This document shows, piece after piece, positions 9,825-20,050 of a stretch of 64,000 nt of DNA. Every line of letters starts with the position of its first letter. Within the stretch, counting starts at the first letter, position 1. The DNA is from Hyaloscypha bicolor E (taxonomy: Eukaryota > Ascomycota > Leotiomycetes > Helotiales > Hyaloscyphaceae), in contig NW_020194515.1 of the NCBI RefSeq assembly GCF_002865645.1, positions 1,755,761 through 1,819,760 on the forward strand, in the 5' to 3' direction. Both the position numbers and the translations under genes were made by a program. The notes beneath the pieces were generated by a model. It was not told the origin of the DNA. It did not search any database and worked only from the letters and a program-made list of their open reading frames with translations.

Positions 9825-12802
9825 ATGCCCATGCCTGCCCCCAGTAATAGCAACGAGGAGCCTGTGCCCGACTACATCGCTAATTTCAATGATATCCATG
9901 GATGGTACCATGCCTGGACTAGGACTGAACATTCATGGAGAGGCTGGGGCGATGAGTCTAGGCCTGTTAGACTTTACTATCCAGCTAGCCTGCAGTACAA
10001 TGCCCAAGACGGCTACAATGCCATCGATGGTATGGGAAGGCAAATCCCCGGAGATCAACCATATGCTTGTACGATCAATCCATCATCTGGAAAATTCGAA
10101 CGTCTTTGTGTTCAAACGAGAGATTCTTTCTGCACACTAGAAAACAGCACTTGGGATCGGACGATCATCAGAAACACAGCACCTAGGCTCTTTCGTCTGG
10201 CCAACTTCCCTCTCCAAGCCGTTCCACCTGCAAAGAGGCACCAGATAAAAGAATGGACTCGCGAGGACTGGATATCCGTTGTTATACGCTGGATTCCTGC
10301 ATCGCTGGGGATCGTCATTCTCGTGAGTTTTGGCCATCGACAATATATCTGCAAACTCTTCAGACTAACAAGCGTGCCTTTGATAACAGTTGGTTCTGCC
10401 AGTTCATGGGCAGCCAAGTGGAAAGGACTCGCGAGCATATCTGCCCTTTTTGTACAATGGTTACCGATACCCACGTCTGGCTCGAAATTTCTGGGAAAAC
10501 AGGAGAGAAATTCAGGAAGGACGTGTAGACGATCCCTCGTGGGCCTCAGGTAATATCGGAGTATACCGCGCATTCAGACCTAGGTTCCTCTGTTATTTGA
10601 CCGAAGGAAAACGAGACAAAAACGGAAATAGGGTCGAGCCTCCTCGCTTTGAGGTAAGACCGGTACGAATAGTGAGTTATGAATCTCGGCTTTTAGATCG
10701 AAAGATATTAACAATTAGTAGAACAATCACACGCCTTATGTATTTATATCATACACAAAGATCCAGTTCGACAGTGAGAACAAAAAAGAACAGGATGGTA
10801 ATTATCAGCTTCTTTACGCTATGGCTCTTCTGGAAACCTTCATCTATGCGAATTCTGTTCAGGACAATGCACGAAAGCCAAACGCATTCTGGCTGGATAG
10901 TCTATGCCAGCCCTATAGTAAATACATCGAAGAGGAAGACAGAGAGGAAGAGGTCACAGACGAAGACGAGAAAAAGCTCCTGACAGATCAAGATGTGAGA
11001 TGTTATTACCGTATTCTGAGCCATTGTCTGACTAGTGAATTAATTAGGTTTATACCATGAACGATATCATCAGGGGAGCAGAGCATTCGATCGTTATTGC
11101 CCGGAATGCAACACCTTTACCAGAAGATGAGCCCAGTATGCAGGTCAAAGCACTTCAAGGCTGGGGCCAAAGAGCGTGGACACTAAACGAGGTCATCCTG
11201 AGCAAAGGCGATTCTGTCACAATATCAACCAAATTCAACCAGCGGTCGCACATTTCTAAAGTTCGCCTTGCCGAAACCGCATGGGCGGATGCTGGTTACT
11301 CACGACAACTTGTGGAGCACTTCACTAACCTTCCACTTAGTCGTCTAGAGCTGGTAAGCGTGGCGATGAAGTGCTTAGACAACCGAGAACTGAAAAGCAA
11401 ACATGAAGGAGATAAAAGTTATGTTCTCATGGGATTGCTAAGGGTCCGGCCAATGATTGACACAAGTGATTCTTCATTTCAAGCGTTTGCTAGGTGAGTC
11501 GGCCACTCAGCCTTAACAAATCAGCATCCTTATGAGTTTGTCTAATGTATTGCTCCTTTACAGACTATCTCTGCCGCAAGACAACGACCGGCTCATGGAA
11601 CGGCTGATATGTCTATTGCCTGAGCACCCAGATGAGCCGTGGAATAGGATGTCGGACCAATACAAGTCTATCCTTTGGGACATATTTCCAGATGTACAAG
11701 TGTGTGGCATTGGAGAGAACAACACAGTTTTTGTAGACGGATTCAAAGGTGCTATGGTCCAGTGGTCTTCATTCAGCACTGTTCAGACAATGAAGAGGCT
11801 GAGCTGGAAACGGCAGACCCTAATCCTCATCACCATGTTTTCACCGCTACTTCTCATCTCTGGGGCCATCGTGTTTGCTGCTTCTCACGCAGCAGCTATT
11901 TTCCTAATAGTTGTGTCATCTATTATCTTATTGGCAGCGCCTGCTTATGTCCCTCTTTTGTATAAAGGCAAACTGTATGCGGTTGAGCCTTGCTTGTTTG
12001 GCATTGAGGGGTACCTTCCTCTCCCCGAAATCGAAGAAAAGATATTCGGAGCTAAGATGGGGCGCCTCAAGTGGAGTCCATATGGATCTCCTCTGTCACG
12101 CCATCAGTATCGAAAACGATATCGAGAACACTTCCAAGACGTCGAGGCAGGAGCAGGACAACCATTATTGGATAGGGCTGATGATCCCGTCTACGGCTAT
12201 CCCGTCGAAGCTGTGGACCCGTGCTCCCCATGCGATAACTGTATCAACTCGCCGCCAACTCCCCGGTGCAAGCATTTCAGTTACAGTTCAGCAGAGGAAA
12301 AGAGCAGAAGTCCATATGGTAGTTTGAAGGTTCGGATTTTCAACCTCGAAAATCTGCATAGTTTTGTTTCTTGCTAATCAAAATCCAGCTATTTACACTT
12401 ATTGACACATTCTCAATGACAGTAACACTTTTTGAGGCTCGTCACCCCCCCGTGGCTTTGATCATCGGCGGATCCGAAGGCGGGATGAAGCGGGCTTTAG
12501 CCTGCTCATACGACATCACGACCGGAACCCTCTATCGTGAGACTGTTCTCCGGGTTCCTTCGCAGATTGTGGATAAGATGCATTCTTTACAGAGAGTCAG
12601 ATTGGGACTAAAGAATCCTTTCGGAACAAGCAATGTGAATAGTGTTCATCATCCACAGCCAACGCCACCGATAACTGTTGTACGCCTACCACAGCCGACA
12701 ACTCAGCCTCGAAATGAGGAATCCAACTATTCTCCACCTAGAGAGGAAGGGATAGTGCTAGGGCCGATTCGTGATGGCCCTGCAGGAAACAGGGTTGTAT
12801 AA
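9825..12802 (+). CDS. Multi-pass membrane protein, conserved fungal family of unknown function (873 aa)
   Basis: Six exons: 9825-10322, 10390-10653, 10761-10994, 11048-11493, 11564-12329 and 12389-12802. They splice to 2622 nt with every junction in frame. Introns have donors GTGAGT, GTAAGA, GTGAGA, GTGAGT and GTTCGG, and all end in AG. The N-terminal third has a hydrophobic segment formed across intron 1 (VIRWIPASLGIVIL). The middle has a WTLNEVILS block resembling one seen in HET-type fungal proteins, followed by the GDKSYVLMGLLRVRP region. A paired membrane segment follows (MFSPLLLISGAIVF and AIFLIVVSSIILLA), then LFGIEGYLPLPEIEE and the SPYGSPLSRH motif. The C-terminus is a TVTLFEA...CSYD domain and a Pro/Ser-rich tail. 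I recognise the block order as a conserved fungal family often annotated only as hypothetical. Unlike its neighbours this copy is intact. Start chosen at the first ATG after the leader intron; ATG 9831 is an alternative. Confidence 0.75.
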
Positions 12803-13773
12803 CCTCAGAGTGTTTCAAGGATCACAGAGTCCAGACATGTATTATGTATATCAAGAGCTTCTCTCCTTAATTTGCTCTTCTCCCTTTAGCTTGCTCATTT
12901 TGCAATTTGGTAGCCGAATAAATTCTTTGTCTAACTTGAGTTATCATACTATCCTAGCAACTAGGCACTGCAGCCATCTTGTCACTAATCATTGCGTAGT
13001 CATTGTGTAGCTAAAAGGGTTATCATGGAGGCAACCACTCCTTAAACACGTCGAAGAAATATAAAGCAACATCACTATTCCATCAAAATCTCCGGCATAT
13101 CAACAGCTCAAAGATTACTGGCAGCCTTTTGTCTTTGATATTTCCAATGGCTGGAAATTCCCTGATTGAAGCGACTCTGAAACCTTTGGAGTTATGTTAG
13201 AGGAGGTTCAGGTTATGAAATGTAGTAGGGGGAGGATTTATAGAAGACAGTAGCAAACTCCTTTTGCTATGGGCAATGTCCTATAGGATAACATAGATAT
13301 ATTTTTATAAGGATCTGGTTCAGGATCCTTAGGAGCTTCTTTGGGCTCCAGGAAAAATCGTCAATACTTGGCAAAAATGCTACAAGAAAGCGATAAGCCT
13401 ATATCTAGGCTCATTAGTTAAGTAGTTACTGCTCAGGCTGCTCTCAGGGAATGCTCAGGCAGCTCAGGTGAGCTGGCTGAGCCGAGGGTGATTGGTATCT
13501 GAATAGAAGTGGCAAGGCTTACTAACTGATCTTGGAACGAACATGTGAGATTAAAGTTGAACTACTAAACGAGTCACAACCATGCTGTTCTCCGTCTTTC
13601 TTCTTTACGAAGACGCGTATATGAAACAATGAATACCAAAGCATACCTGTTTCTGACCCAAGTTAATTGCGTAGATTATTGTCCTCAATCATCAGCTTCT
13701 CAGGTACTCAAGCCTCAGCTGCCCGAGCCTATATTCTATCCAACCATCGCGAGTCGAGCTATATTTCAATGCC
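12803..13773. other. Intergenic DNA with a transposon-end remnant
   Basis: 3' flank of the membrane-protein gene, then unassigned sequence. Apart from the GCTCAGG-rich fragment at 13425-13490, nothing coding was recognised. A short ATG frame at 13582 (MLFSVFLLYEDAYM) ends after about 16 codons and is not called. Confidence 0.5.
13425..13490. repeat. GCTCAGG-rich transposon-end fragment
   Basis: Contains repeated GCTCAGG/GAGCTGG units followed by CTGAGCCGAGGGTGATTGG. The same CTGAGCCGAGGGTGATT string occurs in reverse complement at about 35797-35815, where it again adjoins arrays of the GAGCA/CTGAG motif. Two dispersed copies with matching ends suggest one mobile-element family. Confidence 0.5.
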
Positions 13774-14468
13774 ATGGCGCACGTGTACCCTTATAAGAAA
13801 ATCCATGCCCTCCTACTGTTATGGGAAGAAGACGATCTTGGCATGGATGAATCAGTTCTTGAACTAGAACAACTTTTCATCGGGAATTGTAATTTCACTA
13901 CAATGAAATTATTCCAAATTCCTTCTCAGAAGCCATTTACGTCGCTTTCTTTTGAAATACAGTAATGGATCGGCAAGTACTCAACGGCAGACAATCTTTT
14001 GATCGTTTTCCACAATAGATATAGGAGTCTTGATAGTATCCAGCACTTGAAATGGGATGCATACAGGAGGTTGGTTGAAGGGCTGTGTTCTCAATTTATA
14101 TGCTGCTAAGGTATGGTAGGCGGCGGCATGGATTAAAATCGCCTTCCGTCAACTGGACCGCTCTTCAGACCACTCTTGAACGAACTGAAGCGGACGTCCT
14201 CATCGCGCTCGACTACTGCTACGGGGATGGGTCGCCTAATGCGATAGAAGGCGGATTTCAAGAAGGCCGCCGCACCGAAATACTAGCAATATGCTGTTAT
14301 AACCTCACGACCCGTGGCGAATTCACAAGGGCTTTTATCGAACAGTTTCGCTGGAGAATGCTCGCGCGCAGAACATTTTCGGTTGCTCAATTTCATCAGA
14401 GACTTCTTTTGAATATGCAGTGCGAGGACAGACAGAATTCCAGAGCCAGTACGAATATTGCGGCATAA
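13774..14468 (+). pseudogene. Decayed caspase-like (peptidase C14-type) gene
   Basis: Two frames in sequence match the protein of the gene at 15731-17660. First KKIHALLLLWEEDDL...DNLLIVFHN (13795-14010) corresponds to CTVHALLIRWEDGDL...SRLLIVYYIGHG. Then VNWTALQTTLERTEADVL...FSVAQFHQRLL (about 14145-14408) corresponds to LDWYALQVGLERTESDVL and QLHQRML. A stop after FEIQ (near 13964), another in ICC* and a frame change separate the parts. The catalytic GHG is replaced by residues HNRYR, and the Cys block reads LDYCYGDG, with a Tyr where many relatives have Cys. The protease activity expected of the family is therefore lost. It is a tandem paralogue of the downstream gene. Confidence 0.65.
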
Positions 14469-14720
14469 AGTCATGCGACTACGTGATGTCTCAGCCACTA
14501 ATCACACTCCGTAACCGGTAAAACTAGCCTGTAAAGCCGCCACCACTACAGGTTCAGATAATAGAGGCAGACGCAAGAAGTCCCTATAACTATAAAACCT
14601 CCAAGTTCCGGTGTCTGAGCACTACAGTCACTGGTCCAACAGCGTGGCGCTATAGCTACAGGCACTACAGGGCACATAGGCTGAAGTCGCATAACTTTAT
14701 GCCGCGATATTCGTACTGAG
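14451..14720. repeat. Imperfect inverted repeat around a 210-bp core
   Basis: CAGTACGAATATTGCGGCAT and following bases near 14451-14482 recur in inverted orientation near 14689-14720 with a few C/T differences. Just inside, CACTACAGG-type motifs occur near both arms (about 14548 and 14668). The layout resembles a small foldback element or MITE lying at the 3' end of the caspase-like pseudogene. No target duplication was established. Confidence 0.45.
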
Positions 14721-15730
14721 GAGCCCGGATCTCCAGGCACGAGCTTATCGGAGCCGAACTGGAGTGCAGAAACGCCTTGTGCATATCTCACTGAGCTAAT
14801 GCTGTTACCAAGCGAGCATCCCTCTGAAGAAGTTAGCCCCAGGAACAGAAGTCAACCGCGAGATACTAGAAGCAGTAGAGGCGAGTGGTGAGCGGAACGA
14901 CACCATAGCCGTGGAAGAAGAATCTACGATCGGTGAGCTCGACTAGAATAGCCACCTCGACCAGAACAAGGATGAGGATATAGCCATTCGTTGGGAAACT
15001 ACCTATGCTGATGATCTAATGGGTGCTGGAGCTTTGCGGTAAAAGAGAGAACTGAGTACATGCGAGGATCGGAGTTTGAACTCAGGCCCGACGCGGCCTG
15101 TCACAGGATATAGGGAGTAGATCATAGGAGATGAAGTAGAAGGGCAAGTTGAGAACAATTCACCATCCAAACATCCGTCTAGCAGATCGGCTTGAGTTAC
15201 TACCAGATGGGCTCTGGGACCCAATTTGTAGGCTCAGCGTGAAGAGGACATAGTGCCATGAGAAGTTAGAACTGATATTAATGAACATCTCCCTTGATGC
15301 AACCCATCTATAACCAGACAGAGGTGCCACGCACATAGGTGAGATTATGAGATCTCTATAATCTTGGATCTCACCCTCAGGTCCCCTGTCATTTATCTTG
15401 CAGAGGTGAATTCAGTTTGGTCTGAAGACCCATGGCTCCACAGTCGTGCTTTCTTAGGAAACACCTTCACGCTATCGCTCCCAACCTCAAACGAACGAAC
15501 AACTTTCTTTGAGCTAGATCCGTTCCTGATCCCTCGACTCTATACCCGTGGAGCCTGGAACAAAGTGGCAGGTAGGAATCCATCGTCAACCTCGGCTTGC
15601 AGCTAACAGCTGGTTTCCCAGGTGTTGAACTCCCCTACAGTTCACTTTTCGAAATCCTAACCTCCGCGCAACGACGGGAGACTGCCTTCCGACTATTTCG
15701 GAACTGAAATCGCGGCTCGTCTGAAACAAT
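14721..15730. other. Spacer with degraded coding-like stretch
   Basis: A plus-strand frame at about 14829-15040 reads PGTEVNREILEAVEASGERN and later RWETTYADDLMGAG, separated by TAG. It is acidic and coding-like but too short and broken to assign. An 80-codon open frame at 15364-15606 has no recognisable motif. No RNA gene seen. Confidence 0.35.
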
Positions 15731-17660
15731 ATGTCGACAAGATACAGCAGATGGGGAGTCGCAGGAGAGCAGCCAAAGCCCGCTGTCAAAAGCGATGGAT
15801 GGGCAGCCAAGAACAACGGTTGTGGGCCGCCCAAAGAGCAGCCAATATCCACGGTCAAGAATAACACGGGATGGGGAGACAGCGATGAATGGCCAAATAA
15901 TGGCGGATGGGAAATCAGGGTATGGGGCGGCGGCCAGGGAACATTGGAAGAGAAGCCCGAGTCCAAGACCGACAATAGCGGATGAGGACCTCCTCGAGAA
16001 CCGCCAGCCTTCAAATTCCGATAGCAGTGGCAGGGGAGTTAACCTCGCACCCAACACAAATGATACCGGCAAGAAGGAAGTCGCCTGCACGAGATGCAAG
16101 AACTCTTTCCCCAGCAACAACAAACTTCACCAGCACATTCGTGAAGGAAGTTGCAAGAGTGTGCAGCCCAAAGGCGGGTCTGATGCCGAGGATTTCAGAC
16201 AGCAGCCAAACTCGACGTGGATTGCAAATGGAAGGGGGGCATCAAAGACTGTCAAAGAAAAGGCTGCAAATGAAGGAGAAGCGGAGAACACAAGTAGCAA
16301 TGCCAAGGAAGAACGCTGGGGCGATTCGAACTCCAAATGCTCGGATTTCACCTCCCCATTCGGGTACATCCCACCACCGCTGAACTTCCGAAATAAGACC
16401 CGGGATGTTAGTTCCAAATTCGACCAACTTGTACAAAATGGCGCATTGAACTCAAAAGAAATCCTGCTTCTCGAAAAAAGTCGTGGCTTGGAGTTCCTTG
16501 TACACTTGACACACTTGGAATCTATGGCGTCAACGAAAACATGGAAGACGATAGCGAATCAGGTAGACGGCATCCCGAAAACCGAAATTGATCAAGACTA
16601 TCCATATTGCACTGTTCATGCTCTCTTAATCCGATGGGAAGATGGGGATCTTGATTTCGATTGGGCGATAAATGGACTACGGGAAGTGTTCAAAGATCAG
16701 TTCGGATTCCATTTGGTTTCGTCCTTCAAAATACCCTCGAATCGACCCTACGAGGCTTTAGAGTCCAAGTTACAATACTTCAAAGAGGCGCATTCATCTA
16801 AAAGCCGGCTACTCATTGTCTATTACATTGGCCACGGATATCTTGATCTGCAAAACAGAATGCATTGGTGCGCGACAAGGTGGGTTCAAAGACTGTGGTG
16901 TGTGGCATTAAGACTAAAACCTTCCGATAGTTCTCGTGATTCCCCGACCCTTGATTGGTATGCCCTGCAGGTCGGACTTGAGCGCACGGAATCCGATGTT
17001 CTGATCCTCTTGCACGCATGCTGTTCTGCTGGGGCATCAAATCTTTCCCATGAACCAAAACTGAATAGGGGAGGCCGAACCGAGATCATTGCCGCATGTA
17101 GTTTCAAATCAACAACCAGTGATGCATCCTTCACAAAAACGCTCATCGGGGAACTTAAGCGTATGGCTCAGAATGACTCTAATTTCGGCGAATGTATTTC
17201 GGCTGTTCCAGTGTGAGAAATGAATAGATTAGATTAGATTAGATTAATGGCTATTAATCTAATCTATTCATGAAATTTTCTCATTAAACATATTCTATTC
17301 ACGAATTAATTAAGCTAATCATGAATATTCATGAATTAATCAATTAATCAGATTAATTTTTTCGCACACTGGGCTGTTCAATTGCATCAGCGAATGCTAT
17401 CGACCATGCTGCACCAGACCTTACCGGATGGCGATGATCCTGGAATCATGCTAATTTCCAACGATAGTTTCTCAACTCCAGTCTACATCTCGCTCAGCAA
17501 CGACTTCCGCCAAGCAAGCATCCCAATCAAACGATTCGGTCCGTTGAAGCCACTCCGACGCATTCGAAGCAGGGACTCCTTCAGGACGTTTTTAAGAGGA
17601 GCCATGGCTGAGGAGGAGCATGATGAAGATGTGCCTGGATCAGAAGACATTGATCCTTAA
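15731..17660 (+). pseudogene. GW-rich / C2H2-like / caspase-like protein gene, interrupted by a MITE
   Basis: Three parts in order. A 15731-15985 frame is rich in Trp-Gly pairs (SRWGVAG, SDGWAAKN, TGWGDSDEW, GGWEIRVWGG). A second frame (15795-17216) carries a single zinc-finger-like motif, CTRCKNSFPSNNKLHQH then C (C-x2-C-x12-H-x5-C, residues 98-120 of that frame). It continues into a caspase/CHAT-like p20 fold with LLIVYYIGHGYL (His 347) and DVLILLHACCSAG (Cys 409/410). A 51-bp intron (16880-16930, GTGGGT...ATAG) is likely; it is a multiple of three and lacks stops. The gene is cut at 17209-17371 by a MITE. Downstream, HQRMLSTMLHQTL to SEDIDP (17380-17660) is its lost C-terminus. The N-terminal frames do not join without a frameshift, or an intron I cannot place. 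Role inferred: regulated cell death or immunity-type protease; the Asp usual before the Cys is His here. Confidence 0.6.
17209..17371. mobile_element. hAT-type MITE, 163 bp, with 8-bp target duplication
   Basis: Terminal inverted repeats CAGTGTGAGAAA (17209-17220) and its counterpart ending TTTTCGCACACTG (17371). Flanks carry a perfect 8-bp direct duplication GGCTGTTC at 17201-17208 and 17372-17379. CAGTGTG termini with 8-bp duplications are diagnostic of the hAT superfamily. The interior is AT-rich with GATTAGATTAGATTA repeats and internal inverted repeats, and has no coding capacity. It sits inside the caspase-like gene, introducing a TGA directly at its start. Confidence 0.9.
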
Positions 17661-18010
17661 AAACCTAAACCAGCTACTTGGGGAGATTCTCTGGGTCCTG
17701 TTGCCGACTTGAAGATATTGTACGAATTAAATCTAAGCCCAGGACCCCAGGAGACACGCCGAAAAAGAATCCGTTGAATCCGTTTAGTTGAAAGCGGTGA
17801 GCTCACCCGCCTAAGCATAAGAGACTGGGAGGTGAGCCAGGCATGGAATCTGTACGACGTTGGCTTGATGCTGAAGGAAATTGAGAAGAGGATTGCGGAG
17901 AAACGTGCAGCCATCATTTCTGTCTCCTCGCACTTGGCATAGGAGGTGGTTTTTGGCTTTGGTGACAAGATCAGGATGTTTGAGAACCGACGGGCTGCGG
18001 ATTCTGTCAA
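17661..18010 (+). pseudogene. Degraded coding remnant, unidentified
   Basis: Immediately after the caspase-like gene, a plus-strand frame reads ATWGDSLGPVADLKILYEL and, after a TGA, SIRDWEVSQAWNLYDVGLML followed by a KEIEKRIAEKR helix. A TAG and a TGA follow. The consistent charged, helical composition suggests former coding sequence, perhaps a separate small gene. No family recognised. Confidence 0.3.
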
Positions 18011-18227
18011 TTGAGGCTGGCAATTTTAAAGGTGTAGCAACTGGATCTGGCTTCGGATATCGAGGCTGGGTAGACTGATAAGAAAGTCAGTTTTCGAACA
18101 ATTCGTGGCTACGTACAGTCTTCCAAACAAAAGAAGATCAACATACCCAACTCGACATTTCACACAAGCGTGAACGTCTGCTTCTCGTACTTCTCCCCAA
18201 TCATCCAATCCACCACCGCTTCTCCCT

Positions 18228-20050
18228 TCATAATCCCATGCAAATAGACTCTCCCACTAATTGATAGTTATCTCTCATTCTCCGCAGGATGAACGGAACT
18301 CGAGCACCAAACAGAACACAGCATAAGTCTCCCTCTCGCAGAAGAGCAGGTCCGAGACCAAGCGTGCCTTGCTTGGTACAAAAGACTTTCCTGCCAGTGC
18401 AGAACCTAGATGCAACCCAGTACATGTCATCTACGCTCCTGCCATTTGCAGTGCGATGGAGTGCTTCCTTGCTTTCTGGACACAATTCATAACTCGTCTC
18501 TCTCCCTTTCTTTTCAGCCTCATCAGCTAGATACAGCCGAAAAGCGGCGAACTCGGCGGCAAACTGCGCTGGAGCTTGATTTCTGAACCCGGCGGTAAGT
18601 GTCTGGCCTACGGCGGCTAGTTTGTCCTCAGGAGAAGCATTGCTATCCGTCCTGAAACGCAAGACATCTGACAACAACTCATCCACCTCTTTTAGAACAA
18701 CGCTTTTACCATGGCTCAATTCTTCTGTCTCGATGTACTCTTCGGCCACATCAAGGAAAAAGCCGTGGGCATCCAGTGATCGACCTGGCTCGACTAGATT
18801 CCAGAACGCTGCCATGCCGGCAGATGCATCATACTCCACGTCGAAGTAATGATCTTAGTATATACCGAGAGAAAGAGCGCAGACACCGCGGCTCCAAGAG
18901 GGTATCCAGGAGCCGGATTCTCCATCCAGACTCCCATCGCCATGCTGAACAGCAGATAAGATTCGGAGACTTTTGCTCTGCGACAAGATCTTCATCGTCA
19001 CCTCGAAATACAACTCTTCTGGAGACTTGTTGTAATCGGGCTCAATGATTGGAACCCCATTGATCGAGGCACTCGGATGTCCCAGCAACGCATAGACATA
19101 ATCCCGTGGATCGCTGGCCTTCTTATTCCGGGTGACCTCCAGCATTTCCAGGAAATCATAGTCGTCGTCCACCTCTCCATTCAACTCTTTCGATCTTGCA
19201 GGAAACGTCGTATAAACATTGGATTTCCCTGCAATGAACAAAGCCTCAACTGATCCATCAGCATTGTCCTCCTTTCAAGCCTAAGAATGAAGCGGATCAA
19301 ATCCACGAAATCAATCGACGCATCACCAATCATCGCCAGTATCGATTTCGCCATCCCAATTTCCTAGACAACCCAAAGACGCGTGGACCAAGGGGAATCG
19401 AAAAGCTGGCAAAGCGCACTCGCTACCACGCTCGTGTCGGGATCCAGATCTTCCATTCTTATTCTAGGAACCTCCAACTTCGCAACATGCTCATTCAGAA
19501 TGCGACTTGCATTTCCAATCGGCACCGTATCCTCATTTCCCAAATCGGACCCATCAGAACCAGAATCAAACAAATCCTCAAAGTTCTTGAATGCTGAGCT
19601 CGGCAGGTCAATCCACACCAGCACCCTCACGGCATTCGCATATACAGAAAGCATCTGCCGGACCTGAAACCCATGCTCCTCATTGTCGTTCTGATTGATG
19701 CACACGGCATCTGCCCAGAGAAATTTGACCTCCACAGGAATTCGGATCCTCCACAAGGTGTCGCGGAGGTTGGCGGTCACGTGCAGCTTCCGGTTCTCGC
19801 AATTGATAACCCGCGTGTCCGTCTCTCGGCCCCAGGCGTAGGAGATCGCCTCGTATGGTAGAGCCCCAGCAGACTCTAGGACGGAGAGGCGGCATGCGAT
19901 AATATCTGTTCCTTCGCAGGGTTGGAGCTCGAGGATCCTGATTGAGGTTGTGGTTGCAGCGCGACATGCTCGTAGGGTGGCGAAGAATACGAAAAGCGGG
20001 GAATTGAGATGCCATCCCGTTTTCTCTTTACGAGACGGCCCGTGTAACAC
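18228..20050 (-). pseudogene. HET-domain (heterokaryon incompatibility) gene, inactivated
   Basis: The HET fold is clear: YEAISYAWG, VTANLRDTLWRIR, LWADAVCINQND, QVRQMLSVYANA and WSTRLWVV in the first frame (20050-19364). ASDPRDYVYALLGH and SWIPSWSRG follow (19241-18855), then the C-terminal LREGDLCCVLFGARVPFILR (within 18839-18228). Three lesions separate these parts. TAG at 19366-19364 stands where a Gln precedes EIGMAKS. A one-base frameshift lies near 19270-19276 (LRLE... to DNADGSVEALF). TAA at 18857-18855 lies in an otherwise continuous frame. Both stops are one C-to-T change from a CAG or CAA codon, the RIP signature. The N-terminus is also uncertain: MASQFPAFRI lies in a neighbouring frame (20015) and the frame used here has no ATG before the HET motifs. 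HET proteins trigger cell death on encountering non-self in fungi; this copy should be null. Confidence 0.8.

Noticed and set aside
15586..16436. Several long minus-strand frames opposite the GW/zinc-finger region
   Set aside because: They mirror the GC-rich plus-strand coding sequence; the plus strand carries the zinc-finger and caspase-like motifs.
17657..18023. Minus-strand open frames opposite the remnant after the caspase-like gene
   Set aside because: The plus-strand reading has the more protein-like charged helical composition; the minus frames have no motif and overlap it.
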